Positions 32,033 to 40,827 of a stretch of DNA of 64,000 bases are shown one piece after another. Both the position numbers and the translations under genes were made by a program. The stretch spans positions 186,001 to 250,000 of the forward strand of contig NZ_JAOWLB010000002.1 in NCBI RefSeq assembly GCF_025751555.1, written 5' to 3'. Numbering within the stretch: the stretch's first letter is position 1; each line of letters begins with the position of its first letter. This DNA is from Ruegeria aquimaris. GTDB taxonomy: Bacteria > Pseudomonadota > Alphaproteobacteria > Rhodobacterales > Rhodobacteraceae. The notes under the pieces were generated by a model. The model did no database searches, had not been told where the DNA came from, and worked only from the letters and a program-made list of their open reading frames with translations.

Positions 32033-33550
32033 TCAATCGGCGTCCGCCACACCCTCGGCCCTGAGCCGCGCGCGGCGGGCGCGATAGCTGGGCAGCACCA
32101 CGAGGATGACCGCAAGCGCCAGAAGGCCCAGCGTCATCGGCCGTTCCAGAATGAACCCCAACCCGTCATAGAGCTGCAATGCGCGGGCAAAGTTGTTTTC
32201 CAGCATCGAGCCCAGGATGAACCCGATCAGCAGAGGCGCCAGCGGATAATCGGCAAAGCGCAGCACGGTGGCACAGACGCCAAGACCGACAAGGATCAGC
32301 AACTCGGTCGCGTTGTTCTGGCCGATATAGGCCCCCATCAGGGTAAAGAACAGGATGAACGGGATCAGGAAGGTGCGCGGCACCGCCAGAACCTTGGCGA
32401 TATAGGGGATCAGCGGCAGGTTCAGGATCAACAGGATCAGGTTGCCCAGATACATCGAGATGATCACCGCCCAAAAGATCTGCGGATCGTCCAGCATCAG
32501 CCGCGGCCCCGGCGTGACGTTCAGTGCAATCAGCGCGCCCAACAGGATCGCCGTGGTGCCCGAACCGGGAATACCCAGCGTCAAGAGCGGCACGAAAGAG
32601 CCCGTGCAGGCCGCGTTATTGGCGGTTTCCGGCGCTGCCAGCCCCTTGAGCGAGCCCTTGCCGAATTCCTCCTGCTCTTCCTTGGTGGCGATGTTGCGCT
32701 CGACCGCATAGCCGAGGAAACTGGCGATCGTCGCGCCCGCGCCCGGCAGCACGCCGATCAGGAACCCCTGGATCGACTGCCGTCCGATCACCGGCGCGAT
32801 GGTGCGCGCCTCGTCCCGGGTGATGCGCAGGTCCTTGATCTCGCCGCCCTCGCCCCCCTGGGCCGAGCGGGAGGGATCGAGCACGAGATAGATCGCCTCG
32901 GGCAAAGCGAACATGGCCATGGCCAGGGTGATGAAACCAAAGCCCGATTGCAGGTCCATAATGCCCATGGTGAAACGCGGCATGTTGAACAGCGCGCCCT
33001 CGCCCACCGTGGCCATGATCAGACCCAACAGCGTCATCAACAGTGCCTTGCCCACCTGACCGGATCCGGCAAAGGCGGCAATGGCGCTGAGCCCCACCAC
33101 CATCAGCGCGAAATACTCGGCCGAATGAAACAGCAGCGCGACCGAGGCCAGCGCGGGCGCGAACACCATGAGCAGGATCGCCCCGATGGTGCCACCGCAA
33201 AAGCTGGAGATCGCGGCCACGGTCAGCGCCTTGCCGGCCTTGCCCTGCCGCGCCAGCGGATAACCGTCGAAACTGGTCGCCACGGTCGAGGCGACGCCGG
33301 GCGCGTTGATCAGGATCGACGAGGTCGATCCGCCAAAGATCGCACCGTAATAGACGCCTGCCAGCAGGATCAGCGCCGCCGACGGGTCGCCGATGGAGAT
33401 GGCGACCGGGATCATGATGGCGATGATCGACATCGGCCCCAGCCCCGGCAACATGCCGATGAACGTGCCGATCAGGCAGCCGCCAATGACCATGAGGATG
33501 TTTGTGATCGAAAAGGCGGTGCCCAGACCGATCAGGATACCTTCGAGCAT
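32033..33550 (-). CDS. tctA: Tripartite tricarboxylate transporter, large membrane subunit TctA
   Basis: A 505-aa integral membrane protein with 11-12 predicted helices. The TctA signature is present (GCLIGTFIGMLPGLGPMSIIA near residue 22, and GVLPGAGATIASFLGYAVE near 265). It moves a carboxylate (citrate, tartrate, phthalate or similar) with a cation, after delivery by TctC. It starts 1 base after the tctB stop. It begins an insertion of transport and sensing genes inside the flagellar locus. Confidence 0.95.
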   Translation of the reverse strand: MLEGILIGLGTAFSITNILMVIGGCLIGTFIGMLPGLGPMSIIAIMIPVAISIGDPSAALILLAGVYYGAIFGGSTSSILINAPGVASTVATSFDGYPLARQGKAGKALTVAAISSFCGGTIGAILLMVFAPALASVALLFHSAEYFALMVVGLSAIAAFAGSGQVGKALLMTLLGLIMATVGEGALFNMPRFTMGIMDLQSGFGFITLAMAMFALPEAIYLVLDPSRSAQGGEGGEIKDLRITRDEARTIAPVIGRQSIQGFLIGVLPGAGATIASFLGYAVERNIATKEEQEEFGKGSLKGLAAPETANNAACTGSFVPLLTLGIPGSGTTAILLGALIALNVTPGPRLMLDDPQIFWAVIISMYLGNLILLILNLPLIPYIAKVLAVPRTFLIPFILFFTLMGAYIGQNNATELLILVGLGVCATVLRFADYPLAPLLIGFILGSMLENNFARALQLYDGLGFILERPMTLGLLALAVILVVLPSYRARRARLRAEGVADAD

Positions 33551-33551
33551 G

Positions 33552-34046
33552 TCAGCCTCCGTTGGTCAGGAAAACCGGCCAGGGGCTGAGGAAGATCCCC
33601 AGCACGACCTGCACCAGGTACCACACGATGCCCGCAGCAGCCGCGGCCACCGGCAGCAGGATATGGAACCGCCGCTCGCCCAGGATCACGGCGCCGACGC
33701 TCAGGAACCCAATCGTCGAGAGCAGGAAACCCAGCGGCCGGAGCAGCAGCGCATAGGCCACCATCAGGCCCAGCAGCGCTAGGGCCTGCCCCAGCTTGTA
33801 ATCGGTCAGACGGCGATAGTTGATGTCCATCGGCTTGGGATCGGCCGCGCCCTTCTCCAGCCCCAGCAGGATCGACAAGGCGGTCAGAACCGACAGGACC
33901 GACAGGATCTTGGGAAAGGTGCTGGGCCAGATCGGGTTGCGTTTCATGAACGGGGCAAGGCCCGCGTCCATGGTGAAGAAGGCGGCATAGCCATAGGCAA
34001 GGCAGATCATCAGGATGACCAGCGCGATCCAGCGGTCGAGTGCCAT
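33552..34046 (-). CDS. tctB: Tripartite tricarboxylate transporter, small membrane subunit TctB
   Basis: A 164-aa protein with four predicted helices. The start MALDRWIALVILM (34046) has a GGAGG site at ideal distance; a longer in-frame opening reads through the repeat-rich spacer. The N-terminal ALDRWIAL helix and the LRPLGFLLSTIGFLSVGAVILGER segment fit TctB. It is separated from tctC by 299 bases, unusually far for this operon type, so it may be transcribed separately or from a processed message. Confidence 0.9.
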   Translation of the reverse strand: MALDRWIALVILMICLAYGYAAFFTMDAGLAPFMKRNPIWPSTFPKILSVLSVLTALSILLGLEKGAADPKPMDINYRRLTDYKLGQALALLGLMVAYALLLRPLGFLLSTIGFLSVGAVILGERRFHILLPVAAAAAGIVWYLVQVVLGIFLSPWPVFLTNGG

Positions 34047-34345
34047 AAGATCCTCCGGGGTGTGTTGGGTTGAGGCCGTGATGGGGGCGCTGCCCCCGCC
34101 GCCCGTGCCGGGCGACTCCCCCGGGATATTTTCAGCAAGAGGAAAGATGATATTAACCTTGATCCCGCAGGCTTGGTTCACGGTACAGGCTGGGAAGCCG
34201 ATGACCGTGCAAGGGGAAGGTTATGCTTCTTCGGCGGAGGGGAGGGCCGGGCGCTCTCCCCTTCCTCTTGCTTCAAATATCCCGGGAGCGCGAGGGTGGA
34301 ACCCTCGCACATCACAAACGAGCGCGGCACAGCCGCACCTTTGGA
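34047..34345. repeat. Gene-free spacer between tctC and tctB holding a spaced inverted repeat
   Basis: About 300 bases with no credible gene. Two arms of an intergenic repeat face each other: 34117-34146 (CCCGGGATATTTTCAGCAAG) and 34261-34288 (its near reverse complement, ending ATATCCCGGGAG). They enclose about 115 bases. The arms resemble the GC-ended ATATTTT repeats at 56796-56830 and relate loosely to the 2009-2071 element. The structure splits an otherwise tight operon and could be a late insertion or a processing site. Confidence 0.7.
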
Positions 34346-35326
34346 TTACAGGAACCCCAGCTTGCGCATCAGGTCGCCGATCTGCTGTTCCTGCTTTTCC
34401 AGGAAGGCGCGGAAATCGTCGCCGCTGTTGTGGATGTTGACCCAACCGTTGCGGGCGCGCACCGCTTCCCATTCGGGGGTATTGTACATCTTGGCAATCA
34501 CGTCCTGATAGGCGGCAAGCCGGTCCTCTGGCAGGCCAGGGGCGCCAAAGAAACCGCGCCAGTTGACAAAGGTGGTGTCGATCCCCTGCTCCTTCATCGT
34601 TGCCGCGTCGGGATAGGCGGCGACCCGGTCATCCGAGGTGACGCCGATGATCTTGACCTCGCCTGCATTGGCCAGGTCGATCGCTTCGGAGAAACCGGTG
34701 CTGAGCGCCGCGATCTCGCCCGAGAGCAGCGCCGCCATCGCCTTGCCGCCCGCGTCATAGGGGATGTATTTCACCGCCAGCGCGTCCTTGCCCGCGGCCT
34801 CCATCACCATCGCGGCCACCAGGTGATCCATGCCACCGGGTACCGAACCGCCACCGATGGCGGTGCCGCTCGGGTCGGCGTCATAGGCGGCGAGCAGGTC
34901 GCTCATCGAGTTCACCGGGCTGTCCTTGCCCACCACGATGGCGGCGTAGTCGCCGATGGTTCCGGCGACCAGCGTCAGGTCACGGAAGTTCTGCGGAAAG
35001 ACGCCGGTCAGCGAGCGGATGATGATCGGGGTCGAGTTGACCATCAGCGTGCCGTGGTTCGAGGCGGCGTTTTCGATCAGGTAGCCGATTGCCTTGCCGC
35101 CGCCGCCGCCGGACATGTTTTCATAGCTGGCGGTACCGACCAGACCCGCTGCGGTCAGGGCCTCTCCGGTGCCGCGCGCTGTGCCGTCCCAGCCGCCACC
35201 AGCGCCGCCGGGGACGAGGAAATGGATGCTGTCGACCACCGGTTCGGCGAGAGCCGGCGTGGAAAAGGCAAATGCCGCCGACGCGGCGGCCATCATGACC
35301 CGGCGGGTCAGGTTCAGTTTCGTCAT
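34346..35326 (-). CDS. tctC: Tripartite tricarboxylate transporter substrate-binding protein TctC
   Basis: A 326-aa periplasmic binding protein. Residues 1-27 are a twin-arginine-like or Sec signal peptide (TRRVMMAAASAAFAF, cleaved after PALA). The mature part starts PVVDSIHFLVPGGAGGGWD, the glycine-rich loop of Bug/TctC proteins that grips a carboxylate. The start at 35326 is chosen because the upstream in-frame stretch runs into the regulator's promoter. It is divergent from the two-component genes across a 107-base gap. Confidence 0.94.
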   Translation of the reverse strand: MTKLNLTRRVMMAAASAAFAFSTPALAEPVVDSIHFLVPGGAGGGWDGTARGTGEALTAAGLVGTASYENMSGGGGGKAIGYLIENAASNHGTLMVNSTPIIIRSLTGVFPQNFRDLTLVAGTIGDYAAIVVGKDSPVNSMSDLLAAYDADPSGTAIGGGSVPGGMDHLVAAMVMEAAGKDALAVKYIPYDAGGKAMAALLSGEIAALSTGFSEAIDLANAGEVKIIGVTSDDRVAAYPDAATMKEQGIDTTFVNWRGFFGAPGLPEDRLAAYQDVIAKMYNTPEWEAVRARNGWVNIHNSGDDFRAFLEKQEQQIGDLMRKLGFL

Positions 35327-35433
35327 CTTGTCCTCCCGTTTGACAAAGCGAGTTTCGGTCGCCCATGTGAAAGGAAAGCCATGCCAAGCTGACACCAACC
35401 TGTCGCGGGCAAGGTCGCAGAGGAGGGGGACGG

Positions 35434-36099
35434 ATGCGATTTCTGCTGGTCGAAGACAATCAGAGCCTGGCGGCGGCCATCCTTGACCGGCTGCGTCTGG
35501 ACGGGCATGTCGCCGATCATGCCGCCGATATCGACACTGCCGAATCATTTGTGATCACAACGGATTACGATCTGATTTTGCTGGATATTATGTTACCGGA
35601 CGGCGACGGCCGCAGCTTTCTCAAGGCGCATCGCGACGGTCAGAACGAAACGCCTGTGATCGTGCTGACCGCGCGGTCCGAAGTATCGGACCGGGTTGGC
35701 GTGCTGGATCTGGGCGCCGACGACTATCTGACAAAACCCTTTGATTTTTCCGAACTCGAAGCTCGCTGCCGGGCCATTCTGCGCCGTCGTGGCGGCAGGT
35801 CGTCGAATCAGAAGCGGCTGGGCGCGCTCACCTTCGACCCGCTGGCCGGTACGCTCGAAGTGGCGGATCAGCCGGTCGCGCTGCGCAACAAGGAGCTGCG
35901 CCTGCTCGAAACGTTCCTTGCCGCCCCCGACCAGATCTTCTCCAAGGCACGATTGGTCGACCGGCTGTTTTCCTATGACGAGGATGTCTCGGAAAACGCC
36001 ATCGAGGTCTATGTCGGCAGGCTGCGGAAGAAGATCGCCGGTTCCGGGGTCGAGATCGTCACCGTCCGCGGCCTGGGCTACCGGATACAGCTGGCATGA
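35434..36099 (+). CDS. OmpR/PhoB-type response regulator (TctD-like)
   Basis: A 221-aa DNA-binding regulator. The receiver domain has acidic pocket residues E7/D8, phospho-acceptor D51 (LILLDIMLPDGDG) and a lysine in YLTKPFDF. The C-terminal winged helix (about 128-221) ends VRGLGYRIQLA. It is divergent from tctC and overlaps the kinase gene by four bases. Its position makes control of tctABC in response to the transported acid the simplest reading, as with TctD/TctE of Salmonella. Confidence 0.93.
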   Translation: MRFLLVEDNQSLAAAILDRLRLDGHVADHAADIDTAESFVITTDYDLILLDIMLPDGDGRSFLKAHRDGQNETPVIVLTARSEVSDRVGVLDLGADDYLTKPFDFSELEARCRAILRRRGGRSSNQKRLGALTFDPLAGTLEVADQPVALRNKELRLLETFLAAPDQIFSKARLVDRLFSYDEDVSENAIEVYVGRLRKKIAGSGVEIVTVRGLGYRIQLA

Positions 36100-37478
36100 G
36101 CGGCGTCCACCTCAGCGGCTCGATCCGGCGGCGGCTGACCCTGCAACTGGTCGGCAGTGCGGCAATCCTTGCCGCGCTGCTCTTTGTCATCGTCCAGACC
36201 TTTACCCGCGACCTGGCCGAAGAAACCCATGACCGTATCCTGCTGGCCTCGGCCACCTCGATCATGGACGCGGTCTCGGTCCGCTCGGGCGAGGTGACCG
36301 TAGATCTGCCCTATGCCGCGCTGTCGATGCTCAGCAATGTCAGCGACGACCGGGTGTTCTATCGGGTGGTGCTGGGGCAAGAGACCCTGACCGGCTATGC
36401 CGATCTGCCGTTGCCCGAGCCGCTGCCAGGCGATGATGACCCGCTGTTCCAGACACTGGATTTCAAGGGGGAAAGCGTGCGCATGGCAACAGCAGTGCGG
36501 CGGTTGTCGCGGAACGGTGTGCCAACCCATCTTGCCATTTCGGTGGCGCAGACACGCACCGGCCAGGTCGAGCGGCTGAACGCCCTGTCGCGCACCGCGC
36601 TGTTGCTGGGGGCAGGGTTTTTCGTGGTCGCGGTTCTGCTGGCGGTCTGGGCGGCGCAATCCTCGATCCGGCCGCTGCGCGATCTTGCCGGAATGGTGGC
36701 GCGTCGCGGGCCCAAGGATCTGCGCCCGGTGACCCGCCCGGTGCCCTCGGAAATGGCGCCGCTTGTCTCTTCCCTCAACAGTTTCATCGAGCGGCTGCGC
36801 CTGTCGCTGTCCCGGTCCGAGGATTTCATCGCCGAGGCCGCGCATCGCGTGCGTACGCCGCTGGCCACGGTGCGCAGCCAGGCCGAGAACACGCTGCACC
36901 GCGTTGAGCGGCCGGAAAACCGTACCGCCCTGCGCGAGATGATCCGCGCCATCGACGAGAGCTCGCGCGCCGCCGGACAATTGCTGGACCATGCCATGGT
37001 CAGCTTCCGGGTCGACAGTCTGGAGCGCAGCCCGGTCGACCTGACCGAACTGGTGGCCGAACTGGTGGATCGCCTGCGCCCGGTGGCCGATCTCAAGGAT
37101 ATCGACCTTGTGCTGGAGCAGACTACGCCGCATCCGATCCTGGGCGATCCGATCCTGGTGCAGAACGCGGTGCGCAACCTGCTCGACAACGCGATCAAAT
37201 ACGCCCCGGACGAAAGCCTGGTCCAGATCGGGCTGAACACCGAAAGCGGGATGCATACAGTCACCATCTGCGATCAGGCCGGCGGGTTCCCGACCGACCA
37301 GCTTGATCATCTGACCGAACGGTTCGTGCGCGGCCGCAACGCCGAGGGCACCGTGGGCTCGGGTCTGGGCCTGACCATCGCTCGCGAAGTGGCCGAGGCC
37401 CATGGCGGTCGGCTGGAAATAAGAAACACCGAAGACGGAGCCGGAGCATGCGTCACGCTGGTCTTTCCCTCTGCCTGA
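36096..37478 (+). CDS. Sensor histidine kinase (TctE-like)
   Basis: A 460-aa membrane kinase with helices at about 18-34 and 166-187 flanking a periplasmic sensor. A HAMP-like linker leads to the phospho-acceptor H250 (FIAEAAHRVRTPLATVRSQ). The ATPase domain carries the N box (NAVRNLLDNAIKYAP) and the G box (GSGLGLTIA). The N-terminal part has the TctE-type layout. It overlaps the response regulator (ATGA) and the following binding-protein gene by 31 bases, so all three form one operon. Confidence 0.93.
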   Translation: MSGVHLSGSIRRRLTLQLVGSAAILAALLFVIVQTFTRDLAEETHDRILLASATSIMDAVSVRSGEVTVDLPYAALSMLSNVSDDRVFYRVVLGQETLTGYADLPLPEPLPGDDDPLFQTLDFKGESVRMATAVRRLSRNGVPTHLAISVAQTRTGQVERLNALSRTALLLGAGFFVVAVLLAVWAAQSSIRPLRDLAGMVARRGPKDLRPVTRPVPSEMAPLVSSLNSFIERLRLSLSRSEDFIAEAAHRVRTPLATVRSQAENTLHRVERPENRTALREMIRAIDESSRAAGQLLDHAMVSFRVDSLERSPVDLTELVAELVDRLRPVADLKDIDLVLEQTTPHPILGDPILVQNAVRNLLDNAIKYAPDESLVQIGLNTESGMHTVTICDQAGGFPTDQLDHLTERFVRGRNAEGTVGSGLGLTIAREVAEAHGGRLEIRNTEDGAGACVTLVFPSA

Positions 37479-38473
37479 TCCTCTGGGCCTGGGCCGCCGC
37501 GGCCTTTGAGATCGAGGGGCGCGAGCAGTTCGGCCCGACCGAGGGCCGGGTTCTGCGCGTATTGTCGACCACCGATATCGACATCCTGCAGCCGCTGATC
37601 GACAGCTTTCTGCGCGCCCGGCCCGGTGTCGCCATCGACTATACCGTGGCCAGCAGCGCCCAGGTGATGCAGGCTATTGCGGACGAGGGCGCGCGGTTCG
37701 ACATGACGTTGTCCTCGGCCATGGACCTTCAGGTCAAGCTGGCCAATGACGGGTTCACCCGCGCGCACCGGTCGGCCTGGACACCGATGGTGCCCGACTG
37801 GGCCAACTGGCGCGACCATGTGTTTGCCTTCTCCCAGGAAACCGCCGCCATCGTGATCTCGCGCAGCGCGTTTTCCGGCGTCACCCCGCCGCGCACGCGG
37901 CAAGAGTTGATCGACCTGCTGCGCCGCGACCCCGACCGCTTCCGCGACCGGGTCGGCACCTATGACGTGGCGGTCAGCGGCCTGGGCTATCTCTTTGCCA
38001 CCCAGGACGCGCGCACCGCCGAAAGCTTCTGGCGGCTGATGGAGGTTCTGGGCAGCCTGCGGGTGAAACTCTATTGCTGCTCGGGCGAGATGATCGAGGC
38101 CGTGGCCAATGGCCAGATCGACGTGGCCTATAACGTGCTGGGCAGCTATGCCCGCGCCCGGCGCGACCTGGCCGACCGCATCCTGGTGATCGAGCCCGAG
38201 GAATACACCAACATGATGATGCGCACGGCGGTGATCCTGAAGGGTGCGACCGAGCCGGAACTGGCGGGCGCCTTCACCGATCATCTGATCGCCGCCGCCT
38301 GGTCGGTGCCGCCCGCGCCCGAATACCCGTTTCAGGATCCCCCGCAAAGCGTCCGGGCGCTGGGGGCCACCCTGCGCCCGATCCAGCTGGGCCCCGGGCT
38401 GCTGGTGTTTCTCGACACGTTGAAGCGGGATCGCTTCCTCACCGAATGGGGCGATGCCGTAAAGCAGGACTGA
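37448..38473 (+). CDS. Periplasmic ABC-type substrate-binding protein linked to the two-component system
   Basis: A 341-aa secreted binding protein of the iron(III)/thiamine type-2 fold (signal peptide to about residue 19; LRVLSTTDIDILQPLIDSFLRARPGV; YNVLGSYARAR). No transporter permease or ATPase accompanies it. Instead it overlaps the histidine kinase gene by 31 bases. Such orphan binding proteins can act as a third, periplasmic sensing component that presents ligand to the kinase. A double cysteine (KLYCCSGEM) is unusual for the family. The ligand is unknown. Confidence 0.82.
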   Translation: MRHAGLSLCLILWAWAAAAFEIEGREQFGPTEGRVLRVLSTTDIDILQPLIDSFLRARPGVAIDYTVASSAQVMQAIADEGARFDMTLSSAMDLQVKLANDGFTRAHRSAWTPMVPDWANWRDHVFAFSQETAAIVISRSAFSGVTPPRTRQELIDLLRRDPDRFRDRVGTYDVAVSGLGYLFATQDARTAESFWRLMEVLGSLRVKLYCCSGEMIEAVANGQIDVAYNVLGSYARARRDLADRILVIEPEEYTNMMMRTAVILKGATEPELAGAFTDHLIAAAWSVPPAPEYPFQDPPQSVRALGATLRPIQLGPGLLVFLDTLKRDRFLTEWGDAVKQD

Positions 38474-38500
38474 CCGCCGTTTTCTCTAGAGTTTTACATG

Positions 38501-38515
38501 TTATGCATCCCTTAA
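38501..38515 (+). promoter_or_regulatory. Candidate CtrA box upstream of motB
   Basis: TTAT, seven bases, then TTAA matches TTAA-N7-TTAA at 7 of 8 positions. It ends 48 bases before the motB ATG, in the gap after the transport insertion, the same distance seen ahead of the fliL operon. Confidence 0.5.
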
Positions 38516-38563
38516 CGCCTGCCTTGGTATCCCGGTAGTTGGGTGAATAGGAAGGTGGTGGAG

Positions 38564-39415
38564 ATGGGTGCGCATTCCAATGCGGCGCCAATCATCATCA
38601 AGAGGAAGAAATCGGGTGGTGGCGATGGCCACCACGGCGGCGCATGGAAGGTGGCTTATGCCGACTTCGTGACCGCCATGATGGCTTTCTTCATGTTGAT
38701 GTGGCTGCTGAACGCGACAACAGAAAAACAACGCAAGGGCCTGGCCGATTACTTTTCCGATGCGATACCGGTCAACCCGGTGTCCGGTGGCGGCGACGGA
38801 TCATTCGGCGGCGACAGCATGTTCTCGGAAAACACGCTGGTGACCAATGGCACCGGCGGGGTGAACCGCAGGCGCGCCGATGCCGAACGCTCGCGCGGAT
38901 CGACCGGGGTCGACCGGCAGGGCGGCGACCGGGCGCCGTTCGAAGAGTTCAAGACACTCGAGGCGGTGCTTCAGGGGCGCGGCGGCGAAAGCCTGGTCAG
39001 TGAGCAGCTGCGCAAGCATATCGTCACCCGGGTCACCGACGAGGGCCTGATCGTCGAACTGTTCTCGACTGACGAATCGCCCCTGTTCGAACCGGGCACG
39101 GACCGGCCGACCGCGCTGATGAAGGACCTCGCAAACGTTATCGTTCGCGCCTCGGGCATGGTCACCAACGGAATTGCGGTGGGCGGTCATATCCGCGCGC
39201 ACCCGGTGGTCCTGGCCCGAAATCCGGTTTGGGAACTGTCGACCGCACGGGCAGAGCGTACCCGCGTCCTTTTCGAGGGTCAGGGCCTGAAGCCTGAGCG
39301 AATTCAGCGTGTTACCGGATATGCCGACCGTAAATTGACCGACCGCAACCCGATGGCCGCGCGCAATGACAGGATCGAGGTGACCTTTCTGCGCAGTGTC
39401 TCGCCCCCGGGATAG
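38564..39415 (+). CDS. motB: Flagellar motor stator protein MotB
   Basis: A 283-aa stator component that anchors to peptidoglycan. The start at MGAHSNAAPIIIKRKK (38564) is preferred over a GTG 21 bases upstream because this is the usual family opening. A single membrane helix follows with the proton-channel aspartate in WKVAYADFVTAMMAFFMLMW. The C-terminal OmpA-like domain (about 155-283) ends VTGYADRKLTDRNPMAARNDRIEV. Its partner motA is 11 kb away in the fliL operon. Confidence 0.96.
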   Translation: MGAHSNAAPIIIKRKKSGGGDGHHGGAWKVAYADFVTAMMAFFMLMWLLNATTEKQRKGLADYFSDAIPVNPVSGGGDGSFGGDSMFSENTLVTNGTGGVNRRRADAERSRGSTGVDRQGGDRAPFEEFKTLEAVLQGRGGESLVSEQLRKHIVTRVTDEGLIVELFSTDESPLFEPGTDRPTALMKDLANVIVRASGMVTNGIAVGGHIRAHPVVLARNPVWELSTARAERTRVLFEGQGLKPERIQRVTGYADRKLTDRNPMAARNDRIEVTFLRSVSPPG

Positions 39416-39430
39416 ACGGCATTTTAGACG

Positions 39431-39445
39431 TTAGAACGGTGTTAA
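39431..39445 (+). promoter_or_regulatory. Candidate CtrA box upstream of flgE
   Basis: TTAG, seven bases, then TTAA matches the CtrA consensus at 7 of 8 positions. It ends 60 bases before the flgE start, in the 90-base gap after motB, and would drive the flgE-flgK-flgL-flgI operon. Confidence 0.5.
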
Positions 39446-39505
39446 GCGGTCGTGCGCTAGCTGTTGCATCAGGTTTTTTCCGAGATGCAGCAGAAAGGCG
39501 TGTCC

Positions 39506-40801
39506 ATGACCATTTCATCTTCGCTCAATGCCGGGGTCGCGGCGCTGACCGCCAATGCCAGCCGCCTGGCGACGATTTCGGACAATATCGCGAATTCGTC
39601 CACCTTCGGGTACAAGCGCGTGGAAACGGATTTCCATGCGATGGTCAACGCCAGCGGCAGGGGCACCTATTCGGCGGGTGGGGTGCGCACGACCAACCAG
39701 CGCCTGATCGACCAGCGCGGCTCGCTGGTCTCGACGGGCAATTCCACCGATCTTGCGGTGCGGGGGCGCGGCATGTTGCCGGTGATGCGCAGTTCGCAAC
39801 TTTCGGTGGGGACGCAAGAGATGATGCTGACCACGACCGGCTCGTTCCGCGCCAATGAGCAAGGGTATCTGGTCACCGAATCCGGCCTGGTCCTGATGGG
39901 ATGGCGGGCCAATGCGGATGGCTCTATCCCGAACCTGCCGCGCGACACCTCGGACGGGCTGGAACCGGTGCAGCTCAGCGTCAATCAGCTCTCCGGCTCG
40001 CCCACAACGGAAATGGTGCTGCGGATGAACCTGCCCGCAACCGCGACCGAGGCGGGATCGGCGGGCGAGACCCAGCCGCTCTCGGTCGAGTATTTCGACA
40101 ACCTGGGCAAGTCCGAGAATGTGCAGATCGAGCTGATACCGACCGTCCCCGCGACCGGCACCAGCAACGAATGGACGATGATCCTGCGCGATACCGGCTC
40201 GGGCGGCGCCATTGTCGGGGAATATACCCTGGTATTCGACGACAGCCGCACCTCGGGCGGTACCCTGCAATCGGTGACCGCCACCACCGGTGGCGCCTAT
40301 GATCCCGCGACCGGCAGCATGGTGATCAACGTGGCTGGCGGGCCGATGGAAATCAACGTCGGGCAGATCGGCGCCGCGGACGGGATCACGCAGCTGTCGG
40401 ATACGTTTGCACCGGTTTCGATCACCAAGGACGGCAATGCGGTCGGCACCATGAGCCGGGTCGAGGTCGATGAAAACGGCTATGTCTATGCCTTCTTCGA
40501 TACCGGTGTCAGCCGACGGGTATTCCAGATCCCGCTGGTCGACATGCCCAATCCCAACGGTTTGGTCGCGCTGGACAGCCAGACCTATGCGCCCTCACGC
40601 GACAGCGGCACCTATTTCCTGTGGGATGCGGGCGATGGGCCGACCGGCGATCTGGTGTCTTTCGCGCGCGAGGAATCGACCACCGATGTCGCAACCGAAC
40701 TGACCGCGATGATCCAGACCCAGCGCGCCTATTCCTCAAGCGCCAAGGTGATCCAGACGGTCGATGAGATGTTGCAGGAAACCACCAATATCAAGCGCTG
40801 A
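39506..40801 (+). CDS. flgE: Flagellar hook protein FlgE
   Basis: A 431-aa hook subunit. The start MTISSSLNAGVAAL (39506) is chosen over an ATG 42 bases upstream because the rod/hook N-terminal helix begins there. The motif SDNIANSSTFGYKRVETDF is clear, and the C-terminal helix is MIQTQRAYSSSAKVIQTVDEM. The middle holds the variable hook-surface domains. It is first in an operon with flgK, flgL and flgI. Confidence 0.96.
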   Translation: MTISSSLNAGVAALTANASRLATISDNIANSSTFGYKRVETDFHAMVNASGRGTYSAGGVRTTNQRLIDQRGSLVSTGNSTDLAVRGRGMLPVMRSSQLSVGTQEMMLTTTGSFRANEQGYLVTESGLVLMGWRANADGSIPNLPRDTSDGLEPVQLSVNQLSGSPTTEMVLRMNLPATATEAGSAGETQPLSVEYFDNLGKSENVQIELIPTVPATGTSNEWTMILRDTGSGGAIVGEYTLVFDDSRTSGGTLQSVTATTGGAYDPATGSMVINVAGGPMEINVGQIGAADGITQLSDTFAPVSITKDGNAVGTMSRVEVDENGYVYAFFDTGVSRRVFQIPLVDMPNPNGLVALDSQTYAPSRDSGTYFLWDAGDGPTGDLVSFAREESTTDVATELTAMIQTQRAYSSSAKVIQTVDEMLQETTNIKR

Positions 40802-40827
40802 TCGCGCCCTGAGAGCGGAGGCCTCCC

